Positions 38,104 to 48,494 of a stretch of 64,000 nucleotides of DNA are shown one piece after another. Each line of letters opens with the position of its first letter. Position 1 is the stretch's first letter. Location: positions 1,364,001 to 1,428,000 of the forward strand of contig NZ_AP031322.1 of the NCBI RefSeq assembly GCF_041154675.1, given 5' to 3'. A program made the position numbers and the translations under genes. Below the pieces are notes generated by a model. It was given only the letters and a program-made list of their open reading frames with translations. It ran no database searches and had not been told where the DNA came from. The stretch is from Sulfurisphaera javensis. Lineage in GTDB: Archaea; Thermoproteota; Thermoprotei_A; Sulfolobales; Sulfolobaceae.

Positions 38104-39450
38104 TCAGTTTATATTTTTACACACGTAGTTAAGTAAATCTATTAATGAATCTATATCTTCTGTCCAAATCCTTATCATGGCTTCTTTTCCTTTCATACCC
38201 TTATCGAAAATTACATTAGGAATGTTATGAGAAATCTCGTATACGTAATCTATTATCCATTGCATACTTTTTCCCTCAATATTATATTCTGGTTCTTTTT
38301 CTCTATCTACTTCTATTATATCTAATCCATATTTACCTAGAAGTTTGATTATATTCTCATCATACCTTATATTAATGAGTGATGTCGCCCTTTTACCTTT
38401 TTGTATTATAGCATATAATAACCTTGCAGTATGTGTAGGTTTGCCAAAAACTATAGGAAATCCTATATTGACTTTATTGTCCCAGTTTTTTACTATCCTA
38501 TTCTTAAATGTAGCAATATCATTAAGGTCTTTAACATAAGAAGAAGGTATAGAATGAGCTAAATTCGATTGAACCTCTGGTATTAACTTATAAAAGTTGG
38601 CAGTAGATTGAACAAAATCAGCAAATTTATTCATATCTTCAATAACTTGGTATTTAAAAGAGTTCTTTTCCAAAAAAATTAGAGGATCAATAGGTCCTAT
38701 CCCTTTTCCAATATCTAGTCCGTATTCTATTGAAACTTGAAGGATATCTCTTGCAATCCTAAATGCGTTTTCCACACTATTCCCCTTTGTAATTTCAGCA
38801 GATAGTATTGTCGAAAAAACGCTTCCAGTACCATGAGTATTCTTTTGATTTATTCTCTTATAGCCTAAAATTAGATAATTATCTTTCATAGAATTATAAA
38901 GAACATCTAAACTAAATTCCTCATTTAAATGGCCTCCCTTAATTATAACATAAGGGATGTTATATTTTTCTGAAATAATTTTAGATGCTTTTTTCGCGTC
39001 ATTTATCGTATTAATCTTCATTTCTGAGAAATAAGACGCCTCTACTGCATTAGGTGTTAAAACCGAAGTTATAGGTAATATTATCCTTTTATAATCATCA
39101 ACATCTTTAATTAGTTGTGTTCCATCTTTAGCAAATAAAACTGGATCAGTGACGATTATTTTTCCATCCAAGTATTTCTTTACTATTTCATATTGATCCT
39201 TATTATAAATCATACCTATTTTCACGTTATTAATATTAAAATCTTCTAGGATTACTTTCATTTGTTTTTCGAAGAATTCCTTGTTTACAACAAGTATATC
39301 TTTCACTCCAGTAGTATTTTGTGCTGTAATTGCTGTAATGACCAAAGTTCCATGAACCCCTAACATTTCATAAACTTTTATATCAGTTTCTGCTCCAGCT
39401 CCGTTTCCTGTATCAATTCCAGCTATACTAAGAGCTGTTGGTTTTCTCAT
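38104..39450 (-). CDS. Bifunctional HMP-phosphate kinase/thiamine-phosphate synthase (ThiD-ThiN)
   Basis: A 448-residue fusion for thiamine synthesis. Residues 1-260 are Thi[44 protein letters not shown] and TKGN...; residues 270-448 are ThiN, the archaeal replacement of ThiE ([43 protein letters not shown]-like end). ThiN joins HMP pyrophosphate with the thiazole phosphate. The ATG is 22 nt inside the moaDE gene upstream, suggesting coupled translation. Confidence 0.93.
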   Translation of the reverse strand: MRKPTALSIAGIDTGNGAGAETDIKVYEMLGVHGTLVITAITAQNTTGVKDILVVNKEFFEKQMKVILEDFNINNVKIGMIYNKDQYEIVKKYLDGKIIVTDPVLFAKDGTQLIKDVDDYKRIILPITSVLTPNAVEASYFSEMKINTINDAKKASKIISEKYNIPYVIIKGGHLNEEFSLDVLYNSMKDNYLILGYKRINQKNTHGTGSVFSTILSAEITKGNSVENAFRIARDILQVSIEYGLDIGKGIGPIDPLIFLEKNSFKYQVIEDMNKFADFVQSTANFYKLIPEVQSNLAHSIPSSYVKDLNDIATFKNRIVKNWDNKVNIGFPIVFGKPTHTARLLYAIIQKGKRATSLINIRYDENIIKLLGKYGLDIIEVDREKEPEYNIEGKSMQWIIDYVYEISHNIPNVIFDKGMKGKEAMIRIWTEDIDSLIDLLNYVCKNIN

Positions 39451-40138
39451 TTTTTCTCACCCTTGTATTACCTGCTACAACCCAAAATTCTCCGTCATCT
39501 CTTATTTCTAATTTCCATATGCCAGTAGTGTTTTTGACCAATTCTAGGGTTTCCTCAACGGCATGTATTGCATCTTTTCTCCCTTTTCCAAGTGCCATAA
39601 TGAGTAGAACGTTCTCTCCAGGTTTCATGTTGTCAATTACATGAAGAATCTTTAGATCAATTAGATCACTATATTTTTTCTTCATTTCTTCAATTATTTC
39701 GTTAAATCTTCTTCTTGTATACTCTTCGTAAGCTTCATACCTTAATTCGTAAACTTTATGCCCCTCTACAATACCTTTTACAAATCCTAAATATACTACT
39801 AGTGAACCTGCCTCAGGCGGAGCTTTTTCTCTGAACTTACGTATTTCTTCTAACAGATCGAATCTTTTTGATAGATAAAGTTCTCCTCCAGAAGGTGGGG
39901 GTAAAAATGCGATCTCATCACCTTCATGAATTTCCGAAATTCCGTTCTTACCATTAACTAATATAGTAACTTTTATACTCCCTAGCCCATTTTTAACTAC
40001 TTTAAGAAATTCACTTCCATAAATAGAAGACAATTGATTAAGTAAACAATCTATGGTTTTACAATTAGTTTCTATTTCTTCAAAGTTTTTATTTGTAAAG
40101 TCTTGCAAGAAAGAGAAATATCTAATCTTTATTTTCAT
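39428..40138 (-). CDS. Molybdopterin synthase fusion MoaD-MoaE
   Basis: A 236-residue fusion. Residues 1-85 are MoaD, a ubiquitin-like sulfur carrier ending in FLPPPSGG (Gly84-Gly85). Residues 86-236 are MoaE, with [16 protein letters not shown] and the catalytic-Lys region TTGIWKLE. MoaD must present a free C-terminal Gly-Gly as thiocarboxylate, but here the pair is internal. By analogy with mycobacterial MoaX the fusion is probably cleaved after Gly85 (inference). It overlaps thiDN by 23 nt. Confidence 0.92.
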   Translation of the reverse strand: MKIKIRYFSFLQDFTNKNFEEIETNCKTIDCLLNQLSSIYGSEFLKVVKNGLGSIKVTILVNGKNGISEIHEGDEIAFLPPPSGGELYLSKRFDLLEEIRKFREKAPPEAGSLVVYLGFVKGIVEGHKVYELRYEAYEEYTRRRFNEIIEEMKKKYSDLIDLKILHVIDNMKPGENVLLIMALGKGRKDAIHAVEETLELVKNTTGIWKLEIRDDGEFWVVAGNTRVRKNEKTNSS

Positions 40139-40173
40139 CTTTCTCTCCCTTTATTTAACAACAAAAATATAGT

Positions 40174-40599
40174 ATGGATAAAGAGTTATTAAATTTCTTA
40201 TTAAGTGGGGAACAACAAAAAAACTTTAAAGAAAAAGATGATAGAATGTTTGAAATATTGAATAAACTAAATGAAATTGATAGTAAATTACAATTACTAC
40301 TTAAGTCAAAACCAAATAAAACATTATGTGAGCAAATATTAGAGAAGACTTATATTATAGTCTCTCACAAAGATGTGGATCCAAAGCTTAATCCTTCCTT
40401 GTTTATATTAGATTTAGACGGAGATAAGGCGTTAGTAACGTTTAAAGATACAATAGAGCTTCTTCAAATATATTTTAAGACGTATAAGGAAGAAGTAGAA
40501 ATGAAATTACCAAGAAGACTAATGCCTTTATTTTCATTCTTGAAAAAGAATGGACTTATTTATTTAGATCATGAAGATAAGACATATAAGTTTATTTAA
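40174..40599 (+). CDS. Unrecognised protein with a coiled-coil N-terminus
   Basis: A 141-residue protein. Residues 15-45 form an amphipathic helix (RMFEILNKLNEIDSKLQLLL) likely to dimerise; the rest is alpha-beta with a possible winged-helix end (SFLKKNGLIYLDHEDKTYKF). ATG 40174. It ends with a 4-nt tail-to-tail overlap with the FAD/Fe-S oxidoreductase. No family recognised. Confidence 0.6.
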   Translation: MDKELLNFLLSGEQQKNFKEKDDRMFEILNKLNEIDSKLQLLLKSKPNKTLCEQILEKTYIIVSHKDVDPKLNPSLFILDLDGDKALVTFKDTIELLQIYFKTYKEEVEMKLPRRLMPLFSFLKKNGLIYLDHEDKTYKFI

Positions 40600-42869
40600 G
40601 AATAAATTATCTCCTTGAAGATTCTCTCAATCAACTTTGTAGTTATAGCTCTTTTAGCTATTTCAATTAAAGCTTTTATCATTTCTTCGCTATTGACTAT
40701 ATCCTTAGCTGTATACTCAAGCTTACTTGAGTTCAATATTCTTGTTTTTAACTCAGTAATGGTAGAAGTATAGTCTTGCCCTCTTAAATAATCTGCTATT
40801 AGTGATGTTTTAGATTCTAACATGCTCGGATCATTCACTACGCTATTTAGATATTTAACTATATCATTTTTCCTTTCATTATTAGAAATTTTTTGTTCAA
40901 ATATATTTTTGAATTTATTTCCAACAATAGGATAAGATATTAAGACAAAATATTCTTTTCCACCTAAATTCCATAATCCAACTTTCTCAGCTATGTCATC
41001 AGCAGAAGAAAGAAGTGCCTCTGTAATTGACTCTGAAGCTAAATTAAGTAATAAATTATCTAGATCTTTTGATCCTTCTATTACTCCTGCTGTCTGTATT
41101 CCAGTATAAAACATAGAATAAACTGAAATGCTTCCAAATTTCCACGTAGAAAATGGACATATAGTTATTACATCTTTCTTTTTGTATGGCATTGGTGCTC
41201 CTTTATATGTTGTAAAATTTAATCCTGCACATTCATCATCATCTCCTCTTATCCCAAGTTTCTTCGCCCAACAACCTGCATGAACCTTTCCCTTTATGTC
41301 ACCTTTAACTACCTCATATGCTAATATTCCTTTATCCCCAGAAAGATTATTGTAAACATAAAGAGCTTCTGGACATAAGAAGTATATTCCTTGAGCCCCT
41401 TTATTTTTCTTTAATTCAAAAATTTTACTTACTTTTTCTCTAGCTGCTTGAATATTTCCTCCTATAAAGTCATCAAATCCACAACAATCATTAATTATTT
41501 CAACTCTAGGAGAGAATTCAACAGGTAGGGAGTTCCCTTTATTTAAAAGATATGTTAGAAAGCCCCTAACTCCGTTTATATCATATTTTGAAGCACATCC
41601 TATAAAAAGCAAATAAAGAGGTTTATTTCTATAAGTATCCTGAAGTTTCTTTGCTAAGTTTGTTACATCTGCAGGTAAGGGTTGCAGATCAATTTTTATT
41701 CTTTCAGGAGACAGTGTGTTTATTCCTTCTGTGTTTAATTTGCTTATAGGAATATTTATTGGACAGACTTCTTCATCTTTTACACAACCGAAACAAGTCT
41801 CAAATTCTTTTTCTTCAAAGACAAGTCTTCCAATTTTACCTACGGGGCTATAAATTGGATTTTTAGTAAACTCATAAGCCTTACATGCATTTAAGCATAA
41901 TCCACAATTTATACATTTTAAAGCTTCAGCATACAAACTAATAATGTTCTTATATTCTTTAGGAGATTTAACCTTTTTCTTCGCTTTATCGAGTATTTCC
42001 AAATGTAATTTATCATATTCTGAAAGGGAAGGAAAAGGGATAACATCTCTGTTCTTTTTAAGAAAAGAAGCTAAATTATCTATATCTTCAAATCTAATTC
42101 TTCCAAGAGTTATATAATACCTTTCTGGTGAATTATAATTTACTATATACCCTATAATTTTCTCGAATACTTTTAATTGTTCTAATTTAGAATAAGAGGC
42201 TACAGTAGTTCTTAGCATTACTGGGATATAATCCCTTTTAAAACTCTGAACCACAATTTTGTTAATATCGTTGATAAGTGAATAAGTGTCTATACTATTT
42301 CCAGAAATTCCTTCTAATTTGGCGTAACTAGGAGGAAGATAATATCTTTCTTTACCATCAATTATGAAGGCACTCCAAGCAAATTTACTCTCTTTTTCAC
42401 TCTCAACTACTTCAGAATAATTTGCAGTCATCACTTTAGCTATATTATCATTAAGTGTATGAACTTCTTTTTTACCCTTTACGAAACCAAACTTATAACT
42501 ACCAAACCCAGAACCATTTGTAGCAATAAAACCACCAACACTTCCTTGCAAATATATAGGGAAAAGGACAGGAACCCTAGAATATTTCTTAAGTTCAGTT
42601 ATAAGTTCTTCAAATGTAATACCTGGTGCTACTTTAAATATAGAATAGACAGAAGAAGAATTATTTTCTTCTTCAATTATATTTCCAGAAGGTAATTTAG
42701 TAGGAGAAGGGATTAATTTGGGATTAGAGTACTTGATTATTTCTCCATTCATAGAAGTAAGTCTCCCAACAATAATTTCTTTTTCTTCTTTTATGAAGTA
42801 TTTTTCTAGGTCTTTTATCTCAATTGTACTCAAAGCCCTGCTAAAAATAGATGCGTCAGTAAGTCTCAT
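40596..42869 (-). CDS. FAD-linked and Fe-S oxidoreductase, GlcD-GlcF-like fusion
   Basis: A 757-residue protein. N-terminal PCMH-type FAD domain (APGITFEELI, GGFIATNGSGFGSYKFG, residues about 80-125); a ferredoxin-like part with Cys319-Cys329 (CINCGLCLNAC) and Cys359-Cys369 (CFGCVKDEEVC); and a C-terminal CCG-like domain (FIGCASKYD, NDCCGFDDF, HAGCWAKK). This is the order of fused glycolate/lactate dehydrogenase (GlcD+GlcF) proteins, which oxidise 2-hydroxyacids and pass electrons to the membrane. The FAD part is shorter than usual and diverged, so the substrate is uncertain. Confidence 0.85.
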   Translation of the reverse strand: MRLTDASIFSRALSTIEIKDLEKYFIKEEKEIIVGRLTSMNGEIIKYSNPKLIPSPTKLPSGNIIEEENNSSSVYSIFKVAPGITFEELITELKKYSRVPVLFPIYLQGSVGGFIATNGSGFGSYKFGFVKGKKEVHTLNDNIAKVMTANYSEVVESEKESKFAWSAFIIDGKERYYLPPSYAKLEGISGNSIDTYSLINDINKIVVQSFKRDYIPVMLRTTVASYSKLEQLKVFEKIIGYIVNYNSPERYYITLGRIRFEDIDNLASFLKKNRDVIPFPSLSEYDKLHLEILDKAKKKVKSPKEYKNIISLYAEALKCINCGLCLNACKAYEFTKNPIYSPVGKIGRLVFEEKEFETCFGCVKDEEVCPINIPISKLNTEGINTLSPERIKIDLQPLPADVTNLAKKLQDTYRNKPLYLLFIGCASKYDINGVRGFLTYLLNKGNSLPVEFSPRVEIINDCCGFDDFIGGNIQAAREKVSKIFELKKNKGAQGIYFLCPEALYVYNNLSGDKGILAYEVVKGDIKGKVHAGCWAKKLGIRGDDDECAGLNFTTYKGAPMPYKKKDVITICPFSTWKFGSISVYSMFYTGIQTAGVIEGSKDLDNLLLNLASESITEALLSSADDIAEKVGLWNLGGKEYFVLISYPIVGNKFKNIFEQKISNNERKNDIVKYLNSVVNDPSMLESKTSLIADYLRGQDYTSTITELKTRILNSSKLEYTAKDIVNSEEMIKALIEIAKRAITTKLIERIFKEIIYS

Positions 42870-42914
42870 CCATCTAAATTAAAAATATAAAGTAATAAAT
42901 GTTTTCCTTACTAT

Positions 42915-43670
42915 GTGACAGATATTGAAATTATAGTTCCGATAAATATTTCTGGAATTTGGTATCCTATTTATGATTATGATATACGAAAGAGAGGATC
43001 TATTGGGCTTTCACTAGTTCTAAATCCATCTATATTAGTTATTCCTAGTAAGAAAGAAGAGTCAAAAATTATTTTTAATGGAAATGAAATACACAATTTC
43101 CCAAATTTAGAATACTTAAGAAAACTTGGAAAAATTCAATTAAATATAAAATCTGAAATTCCATTAGGTTTTGGCTATGGTATGAGTGGTGCCATAAGTT
43201 TAGCATATGCATTAGCATCTCATGAACTATATAACATAAATTTACAAGAAGCCTTAATAACAGCCCATGTAAGCGAGGTATTAAGCAATAATGGGCTAGG
43301 GGATGTAATAGCTGAATATTACGGAGGTGGATTAGTATATAGAAAAAAACCTGGAGCTCCAGGGTATGGAGAGGTAGAAAAGATTTCTGTTGATTGGGAT
43401 GTTATATGTAGTAAACCAATTTCTAAAGAATCAACAGAAATCCTTATAAAAACGAAAAATGAAAACGCTTTGCGTTATATTAGTGAATTTTTGTCAAATA
43501 AAACCTTAAAAAATTTCTTCTTTCTTTCTAGAAAATTTACTGAAGAACTAGGTTTTTATTCCCCCTATCCTAACTCATTCAGAAAGAAAGGCTTAATACT
43601 TAGGTTAAAGGAATGTGATGAAGGATGGATAAAACACACACCAGCAATGAATGGAGCATCCGTTCATTAA
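42915..43670 (+). CDS. Pantoate kinase
   Basis: A 251-residue GHMP kinase of the archaeal CoA pathway, making 4-phosphopantoate. ATP loop [20 protein letters not shown] (about residues 80-99), preceded by the short N-terminal GHMP strand set. GTG start 42915. It overlaps the phosphopantothenate synthetase gene by 46 nt, an unusually long but in-order overlap, and PanB follows convergently, so three consecutive steps toward CoA are in 2.3 kb. Confidence 0.92.
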   Translation: MTDIEIIVPINISGIWYPIYDYDIRKRGSIGLSLVLNPSILVIPSKKEESKIIFNGNEIHNFPNLEYLRKLGKIQLNIKSEIPLGFGYGMSGAISLAYALASHELYNINLQEALITAHVSEVLSNNGLGDVIAEYYGGGLVYRKKPGAPGYGEVEKISVDWDVICSKPISKESTEILIKTKNENALRYISEFLSNKTLKNFFFLSRKFTEELGFYSPYPNSFRKKGLILRLKECDEGWIKHTPAMNGASVH

Positions 43671-44425
43671 TTCCTGAAAATCATCCTAGAAGACAATCGT
43701 TAATAATAAGAGAAAAAATTGTTGATGCATTATTAGATGGTTATTTAGCTCCACAAGGTCTTATAGCTCACGGAAGAGGAGAGTGTTTTGATTATTTAAT
43801 TGGAGAAAAAACACAAGATTTTGCAATAAAAGCTATGAAAGCTGCAATAGCAACTATGTTGTTAGCTAGACATCCAGTAATTTCTGTTAATGGCAATATG
43901 GCTGCATTAGTACCAGAAGAAATTGTTAAACTTGCTGAAGTTTTAAATGCTAAAATAGAAGTTAATTTATTTTATAGAACTAAACAAAGGGAAATAAAAA
44001 TAGCTGAAATATTGAAAAAATATGGGGCTAAAAAAGTTTTGGGTGTAGGTGAAGACGCATCAGCAACAATTCCAGAATTATTTAGTGAAAGGAGAAGAGT
44101 TAGTCCAGAAGGTATTTATATTGCAGATGTTGTCCTTCTTGCATTAGAGGATGGAGATAGGACTGAGGCATTAGTTAAGATGGGAAAGAAAGTTATAGCT
44201 ATAGATTTAAATCCTTTGTCAAGAACTGCTCAGAAAGCCAATATTACTATAGTAGATAATATAGTAAGGGCTTTTCCAAAAATGATTGAAATAGCTTATG
44301 AGCTTAAAAATGCAAACAAGGAAGATCTAGAGAAAATTGTACGAGAATATGACAATAAAAAGATACTAGCTGAAAGTATTAAATTCATTAGTGAGTATCT
44401 CAATCAACTTTCTTTAAGTTTATAA
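43625..44425 (+). CDS. Phosphopantothenate synthetase, archaeal type
   Basis: A 266-residue enzyme (COG1701) joining 4-phosphopantoate with beta-alanine. Segments [54 protein letters not shown] and the C-terminal [20 protein letters not shown] are characteristic. ATG 43625 gives the expected N-terminus and lies 46 nt inside the pantoate kinase gene. Its 3' end overlaps panB by 22 nt tail to tail. Confidence 0.93.
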   Translation: MDKTHTSNEWSIRSLIPENHPRRQSLIIREKIVDALLDGYLAPQGLIAHGRGECFDYLIGEKTQDFAIKAMKAAIATMLLARHPVISVNGNMAALVPEEIVKLAEVLNAKIEVNLFYRTKQREIKIAEILKKYGAKKVLGVGEDASATIPELFSERRRVSPEGIYIADVVLLALEDGDRTEALVKMGKKVIAIDLNPLSRTAQKANITIVDNIVRAFPKMIEIAYELKNANKEDLEKIVREYDNKKILAESIKFISEYLNQLSLSL

Positions 44426-45207
44426 TTTTCTCTACTAGGAAATTTACTTTCTTTAACATCAATAATATAATCTTCTATGGCTTTTCTAATTATTTCCTTC
44501 AGATCGACATACTTCTTAGCAAAATAGGGAGAGAAGTCGGATAACCCTAAAAGATCATGAATAACCAATATTTGCCCGTCACAATATGGCCCGGCACCTA
44601 TGCATATTGTAGGAATACTAACACTTTCAGTAATTTTCTTCGCTACATCTGCATAAGTATTCTCAATTACTATGGCGAAAACTCCTACTTCTTCTAATGC
44701 TTTTGCATCTCTAATTAATTGTTCTTCTTCTTTTTCTCTTTTCCCTAAAATTCTAAATCCTCCTATCCTTAAAAATCTTTGAGGAGTTAAACCTATATGT
44801 CCCATTACTGGTATGCCAGCCCTAATAATGCCTTTAATCACATCTACCATTTCTTCTCCTCCTTCTAATTTTACCGCATCCGCACCATGTCTGGCAAGTA
44901 TTCCAGCGTTTCTTATTCCATCCTTTACCGACGTTTCATAGCTCAAAAAAGGCATATCTGCAACTACAAGTTGTGGAGGATTCGCTTTTACCACGGCATC
45001 TAGATGTATAAGCATTTCTTTCATTGTTACTTTTAACGTATTCTCTTTTCCCAAAACAACCATTCCTAAAGAATCTCCAACTAAGATCCCGTCAAGACTT
45101 GTCTGAGAAATAATTTTCGCTATAGGGTAATCGTATGCTGTTAACATCGTGATTTTCTCCTTCTTTTCCTTTTTCTTCAGAAAGTCCCTTATTGTAGCCT
45201 TTGCCAT
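44404..45207 (-). CDS. panB: 3-methyl-2-oxobutanoate hydroxymethyltransferase
   Basis: A 267-residue enzyme making ketopantoate. N-terminus [20 protein letters not shown], then [20 protein letters not shown] (metal Asp), [11 protein letters not shown] (second metal Asp), [10 protein letters not shown] (Glu/Lys) and [11 protein letters not shown]. All key residues are present. The ATG lies 116 nt inside the gene upstream (45092-45778), so the first 38 codons are read in two frames. Together with the convergent pantoate kinase and PPS it completes the archaeal route from valine precursors toward CoA. Confidence 0.95.
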   Translation of the reverse strand: MAKATIRDFLKKKEKKEKITMLTAYDYPIAKIISQTSLDGILVGDSLGMVVLGKENTLKVTMKEMLIHLDAVVKANPPQLVVADMPFLSYETSVKDGIRNAGILARHGADAVKLEGGEEMVDVIKGIIRAGIPVMGHIGLTPQRFLRIGGFRILGKREKEEEQLIRDAKALEEVGVFAIVIENTYADVAKKITESVSIPTICIGAGPYCDGQILVIHDLLGLSDFSPYFAKKYVDLKEIIRKAIEDYIIDVKESKFPSRENYKLKES

Positions 45208-45778
45208 ACACTTTCCTAGCTATAATTGATGCTAAGGTTAATATTCTCTTAACTTTATCAGCTATAACTAGTGTTTCTTCATACTGTGAAGCTTCTTCAT
45301 AAATCTCAGCAAGTTTTGATAATTCATCAAATACCATCAATCTGAAAGTCTTTTTATCTACTTCAGTTAACACAGTTTTCTTTGACATTAATTCTAACTT
45401 TCTTTCAATTTTCTGAGGTTCAAGAGAATAAAATTTAATTTTTATCAATTCTACCCTAGGGTCATTTTCTTTATTCTCGTTTATAACGTTCTCAACTTGT
45501 TCCTTATCAATAAATTTCCACCAGTGTTGGTTATTACTTTTATACGTTGTCTCTATTATTCCGTAGTCTTTTTCTAATGCACGTAAAATCATTTTAGGAT
45601 CAAATGAGTATCCTAGATCTTGTAATTTTTGAACAATATCCTTATAGCTGAAATCCCCTAACTCATTCTTCTCGTTCTCATATGAACAATCTAAAGCTGT
45701 TTGCAGGACTATCCTTCCTCTATCACCAAACTTCAATAAGAACTCTACAGTTCTGTCACTAACACTACCATTTACCAC
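45092..45778 (-). CDS. Unrecognised helical protein with a long overlap into panB
   Basis: A 228-residue protein. The first part suggests a winged-helix ([36 protein letters not shown]); residues 100-190 are helical ([40 protein letters not shown]). The last 39 residues, a hydrophilic tail after [12 protein letters not shown], overlap panB in another frame. GTG start. It resembles a DNA-binding protein with a helical dimerisation part, but no family is recognised; a link to CoA synthesis control is only a guess. Confidence 0.7.
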   Translation of the reverse strand: MVNGSVSDRTVEFLLKFGDRGRIVLQTALDCSYENEKNELGDFSYKDIVQKLQDLGYSFDPKMILRALEKDYGIIETTYKSNNQHWWKFIDKEQVENVINENKENDPRVELIKIKFYSLEPQKIERKLELMSKKTVLTEVDKKTFRLMVFDELSKLAEIYEEASQYEETLVIADKVKRILTLASIIARKVYGKGYNKGLSEEKGKEGENHDVNSIRLPYSENYFSDKS

Positions 45779-45832
45779 ATTTTATTTTATTCGAATGCTT
45801 TTTTATTCTAATATTTCGAAAATCATGGTATA

Positions 45833-46567
45833 ATGAGTGAAGAAATTGCCGTGAGTGTTATTAATCTTAAAAAGAGATTTGGTAATTTCGAAGCATTAAA
45901 AAACATAACTTTCACTGTGAAAAAAGGTGAAGTATTTGGCCTTATTGGTCCTAATGGGGCTGGCAAAACTACAACACTTAGAGTAATTGCTGGCATAATT
46001 AGAAAATATGAGGGAAAAGTTGAGGTATTTAACTTATCTCCAGTAGAAGCTAAGAATAAAGGTTATATATCGTATATGCCTGAAGATGCCTTTCCTTATG
46101 AGAAGTTAACCGGTATTGAAAATCTTAGATTCTTTGCTGAATTATATGCTAGTGGTGATAAAAAGAAAATCGAAGAATTCGTTGAATTAGGTATTAAAAT
46201 TGCAAATTTAGGGGATAAGATATATGAGCAAACTTCAACTTACAGCAGAGGAATGAAAAGAAGGCTCATCATTGCTAGGACTCTAATGGTTATGCCTAAA
46301 TTAGCGATTTTAGATGAACCAACATCGGCTTTAGACGTGGAGTCTGCTGTAAGAGTAAGGAATATCATCGTAGATATGGCTAAAAAATATGGAATAACTA
46401 TAATTCTTTCTTCTCATAACATGTTAGAAGTTCAATATATGTGCGATAATGTTGCAATGGTAAATGATGGAAAAATAGTAATTACTGGAAGTCCTAAAAA
46501 TATCATAAATACTTTAAGAGTAAGTAATCTTGAAGAGGCTTTTATAAAGGTGATCTCAAATGCTTAA
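45833..46567 (+). CDS. ABC transporter ATP-binding protein
   Basis: A 244-residue ATPase of the ABC-2 exporter class. Walker [18 protein letters not shown]-loop replaced region [13 protein letters not shown], signature [14 protein letters not shown] (SRGM rather than SGGQ), Walker [13 protein letters not shown], and switch His in [11 protein letters not shown]. It pairs with the permease 46560 (8-nt overlap). Most like NatA or drug-export ATPases; the substrate is unknown. Divergent from the gene at 45778. Confidence 0.92.
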   Translation: MSEEIAVSVINLKKRFGNFEALKNITFTVKKGEVFGLIGPNGAGKTTTLRVIAGIIRKYEGKVEVFNLSPVEAKNKGYISYMPEDAFPYEKLTGIENLRFFAELYASGDKKKIEEFVELGIKIANLGDKIYEQTSTYSRGMKRRLIIARTLMVMPKLAILDEPTSALDVESAVRVRNIIVDMAKKYGITIILSSHNMLEVQYMCDNVAMVNDGKIVITGSPKNIINTLRVSNLEEAFIKVISNA

Positions 46568-47735
46568 AACATTTCTAATGAAAGAGATAACTGAGATAAA
46601 GAGAGACAAAAAGTTATTACTTTCAACTATCTTATTACCTTTTATACTTCTCCCCCTTATCGGCATAATTCTATATGCATCAGTGGCTGCACAACCTCCA
46701 GTTATCGCTATACTAAATAACAATACTGCAAATACACCCTATGTGAATATAGTTGCCAATTATATTAGACAAAATGGAGGAGTAGTTGTTACAAATTCAA
46801 CACAAGACGCAGATATAGTAATAGTTTTTCCTAGTAATTTTTATCAGAATGTAAGTAATATATCCAGACAAGCTTTTGTGTATTTTTATGTTCTAATTTC
46901 TTCTAATCAAAACGCTGAAAACCTAGCAGATAATGCTTTATATAAACTGTTACTGAACATTTCTGATCAAAGAATAGATTATCTGAAAAGCTTAGCTCAT
47001 GTTAATGTTTCTTCTTCCTCAGTAAGAGATCCTATCTATATAGTTTTAGGTTATAGATCGATAACTGGAAAAGCAGTTTCTGCTGGAGTTAGCCAATTGG
47101 CTAGTTTTGCTAGGATTATAGCTTTAATATTATTCCCAAGTGCGACACCAGTAGTATTTTATTTACTAGAAGGGATTACTGGAGAAAGAGAAAGAAAAAC
47201 ATTAGAATCCTTACTTGCAACTCCATTATCTGTAAGGTCTTTCATAATTTCAAAATTAGCAGTAGCCTCAATTTTAGGTATTTTTTCATCCTTAGGAGAT
47301 ATAATAGGGACATTATTTTTCATAACAATCTCTTCATACGCATTTAACATAACAATTTCGCTTACTCTTTCGTTACTAGTGATTATATTTTTTGTATATT
47401 TAATCTCAATATTTTTAACAGGGGCATTAAGCTTAATATTTCTATTTATTCTAGGTGGATCTACAAGAAATATACAGGTGATTAATTTCATAATAATATC
47501 GTTTGGAATGATAGCCTCATTTGTAGCACTCTTTATAAATCCTAGCCAATTAACATTTCCATTGTTATTAATCTATGGTATCCCTTATGTTCAATTAAGT
47601 CTTGGGTTACTCCTATATGTATTCGGATCAATACAAGAATCCATATTCTCTTTATTAATAACATTTATTGTCTCTGTATTCCTAATTTTAGTAATCTCTA
47701 AGTACTTTAATTCCGAAAGGCTTCTCTTAAAATAA
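46560..47735 (+). CDS. ABC-2 type permease, NatB-like
   Basis: A 391-residue membrane protein: one N-terminal helix ([20 protein letters not shown]), an outer domain of about 130 residues rich in Asn, and five or six C-terminal helices; [21 protein letters not shown] is the classic NatB/ABC-2 coupling motif. GGTGA 6 nt before ATG 46560 lies inside the ATPase gene. Exports an unknown substrate, as a dimer with the ATPase. Confidence 0.9.
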   Translation: MLKTFLMKEITEIKRDKKLLLSTILLPFILLPLIGIILYASVAAQPPVIAILNNNTANTPYVNIVANYIRQNGGVVVTNSTQDADIVIVFPSNFYQNVSNISRQAFVYFYVLISSNQNAENLADNALYKLLLNISDQRIDYLKSLAHVNVSSSSVRDPIYIVLGYRSITGKAVSAGVSQLASFARIIALILFPSATPVVFYLLEGITGERERKTLESLLATPLSVRSFIISKLAVASILGIFSSLGDIIGTLFFITISSYAFNITISLTLSLLVIIFFVYLISIFLTGALSLIFLFILGGSTRNIQVINFIIISFGMIASFVALFINPSQLTFPLLLIYGIPYVQLSLGLLLYVFGSIQESIFSLLITFIVSVFLILVISKYFNSERLLLK

Positions 47736-47766
47736 AAAATATATTTTTGAACACCAATTATATCTT

Positions 47767-47994
47767 ATGCCAGTAAAAGCATATATTCTAGTTGTGACTG
47801 CAGTAGGAAAGGAAACAGATGTTGCTAATTCAATAAGAAAAATTAATGGAGTAAAAGAAGCAAACTCAGTATATGGAGAATACGATGTTGTAGCAGAAAT
47901 CTTAGCTGAGAGCTTAGATGAACTTAATAAAATAATATCTCAGATAAGAAGAGATCCTTCTATTTTAAGGACAGTAACCTTAATAGTAATGTAA
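47767..47994 (+). CDS. Stand-alone Lrp-type RAM domain
   Basis: A 75-residue protein that is only the ligand-binding sandwich of Lrp/AsnC regulators: [40 protein letters not shown] and RTVTLIVM. No helix-turn-helix is encoded. Such proteins can form ring-shaped oligomers and bind amino acids, or join full regulators. Leaderless-type start. A hairpin terminator follows. Confidence 0.9.
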   Translation: MPVKAYILVVTAVGKETDVANSIRKINGVKEANSVYGEYDVVAEILAESLDELNKIISQIRRDPSILRTVTLIVM

Positions 47995-48001
47995 TCAGAA
48001 C

Positions 48002-48024
48002 GAGGAATTTTTTCCTCATTTTTT
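48002..48024 (+). terminator. Hairpin plus T-run terminator
   Basis: GAGGAA-TTTT-TTCCTC forms a perfect 6-bp stem (48002-48017), then ATTTTTTA. It follows the RAM gene stop by 9 nt. Confidence 0.6.
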
Positions 48025-48057
48025 AATCAGTACGTCCCTACTACATCATAATAATAA

Positions 48058-48119
48058 AGGTGACCCTCCTATGCTCATTTAGCTCCCGGGACACGGGAGC
48101 ATAATCACATAGGCCCAAA
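48058..48119 (+). ncRNA. GC-rich nested hairpin, H/ACA-like candidate ncRNA
   Basis: Lower stem CCTATG (48068-48073) with CATAGG (48108-48113); upper stem GCTCCCG (48082-48088) with CGGGAGC (48094-48100), loop GGACA. Between the stems lie unpaired 8 and 7 nt, and AAA follows 3 nt after the lower stem, 16 nt from the upper stem: the plan of an H/ACA guide with a pseudouridylation pocket and ANA box. An alternative 7-bp pairing TATGCTC (48070-48076) with GAGCATA (48097-48103) would exclude it. Strand is inferred; a bidirectional terminator is the main rival. Confidence 0.4.
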
Positions 48120-48120
48120 A

Positions 48121-48426
48121 TTAACTCTTTTCTTCCTTATTTATAACTTCTACTTCTTCTTCTTCGCTTTCTTTCTCTAACAATTTTTGAACTAATTCTT
48201 CCACTAACGTATCAAGCTGAGCTACTTTTGCTTCAAGATAAGCGACACTTTCTTCTAATTTTTCGTATCTATCCTCTGTTTCTTCTTTTTTCTTGTTTTC
48301 CTTTTCCTCCAATCCTTGTCTAATGTAAAACTTTACTAAATCTGTTATTTGTACTCCTAAGTCCTCAGCTTTTCTTTTAAGTTCTTCATAAAGTGATTCT
48401 GGTAATGACAAATGTATAGTAGGCAA
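48121..48426 (-). CDS. Ribbon-helix-helix protein with acidic coiled-coil tail
   Basis: A 101-residue protein. Residues 1-45 are a CopG/Arc-type ribbon-helix-helix (TIHLSLPESLYEELKRKAED, LGVQITDLVKFYIRQGL); residues 50-90 form a heptad coiled coil (EKLEESVAYLEAKVAQLDTL) and the end is acidic. TTG start 48426 has GAGGAG 8 nt upstream. It likely binds DNA as a dimer or higher oligomer. The palindrome at 48450-48471 just upstream could be its operator. Confidence 0.82.
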   Translation of the reverse strand: MPTIHLSLPESLYEELKRKAEDLGVQITDLVKFYIRQGLEEKENKKKEETEDRYEKLEESVAYLEAKVAQLDTLVEELVQKLLEKESEEEEVEVINKEEKS

Positions 48427-48430
48427 TGTG

Positions 48431-48494
48431 TATACTCCTCATGATAAAAATATATTATTACTAATATATTAATCTTCATCATAATATACTCCTC
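48431..48494. promoter_or_regulatory. Palindrome and repeated leader upstream of the RHH gene
   Basis: AATATATTA and TAATATATT (about 48450-48471) form 9-bp arms around TTAC. TATACTCCTC, the complement of the RHH ribosome site, occurs twice (48431-48440 and 48485-48494). The second copy would place GAGGAG before an ATG in another frame. This looks like a duplicated leader or operator region; function unproven. Confidence 0.4.

Noticed and set aside
45790-45820. Two TTCGAA hexamers between divergent genes as an operator
   Set aside because: Also found at other unrelated sites; six bases with even spacing is weak evidence.
48058-48119. tRNA gene
   Set aside because: Stems do not fit a cloverleaf and there is no T-loop GTTCGA sequence.
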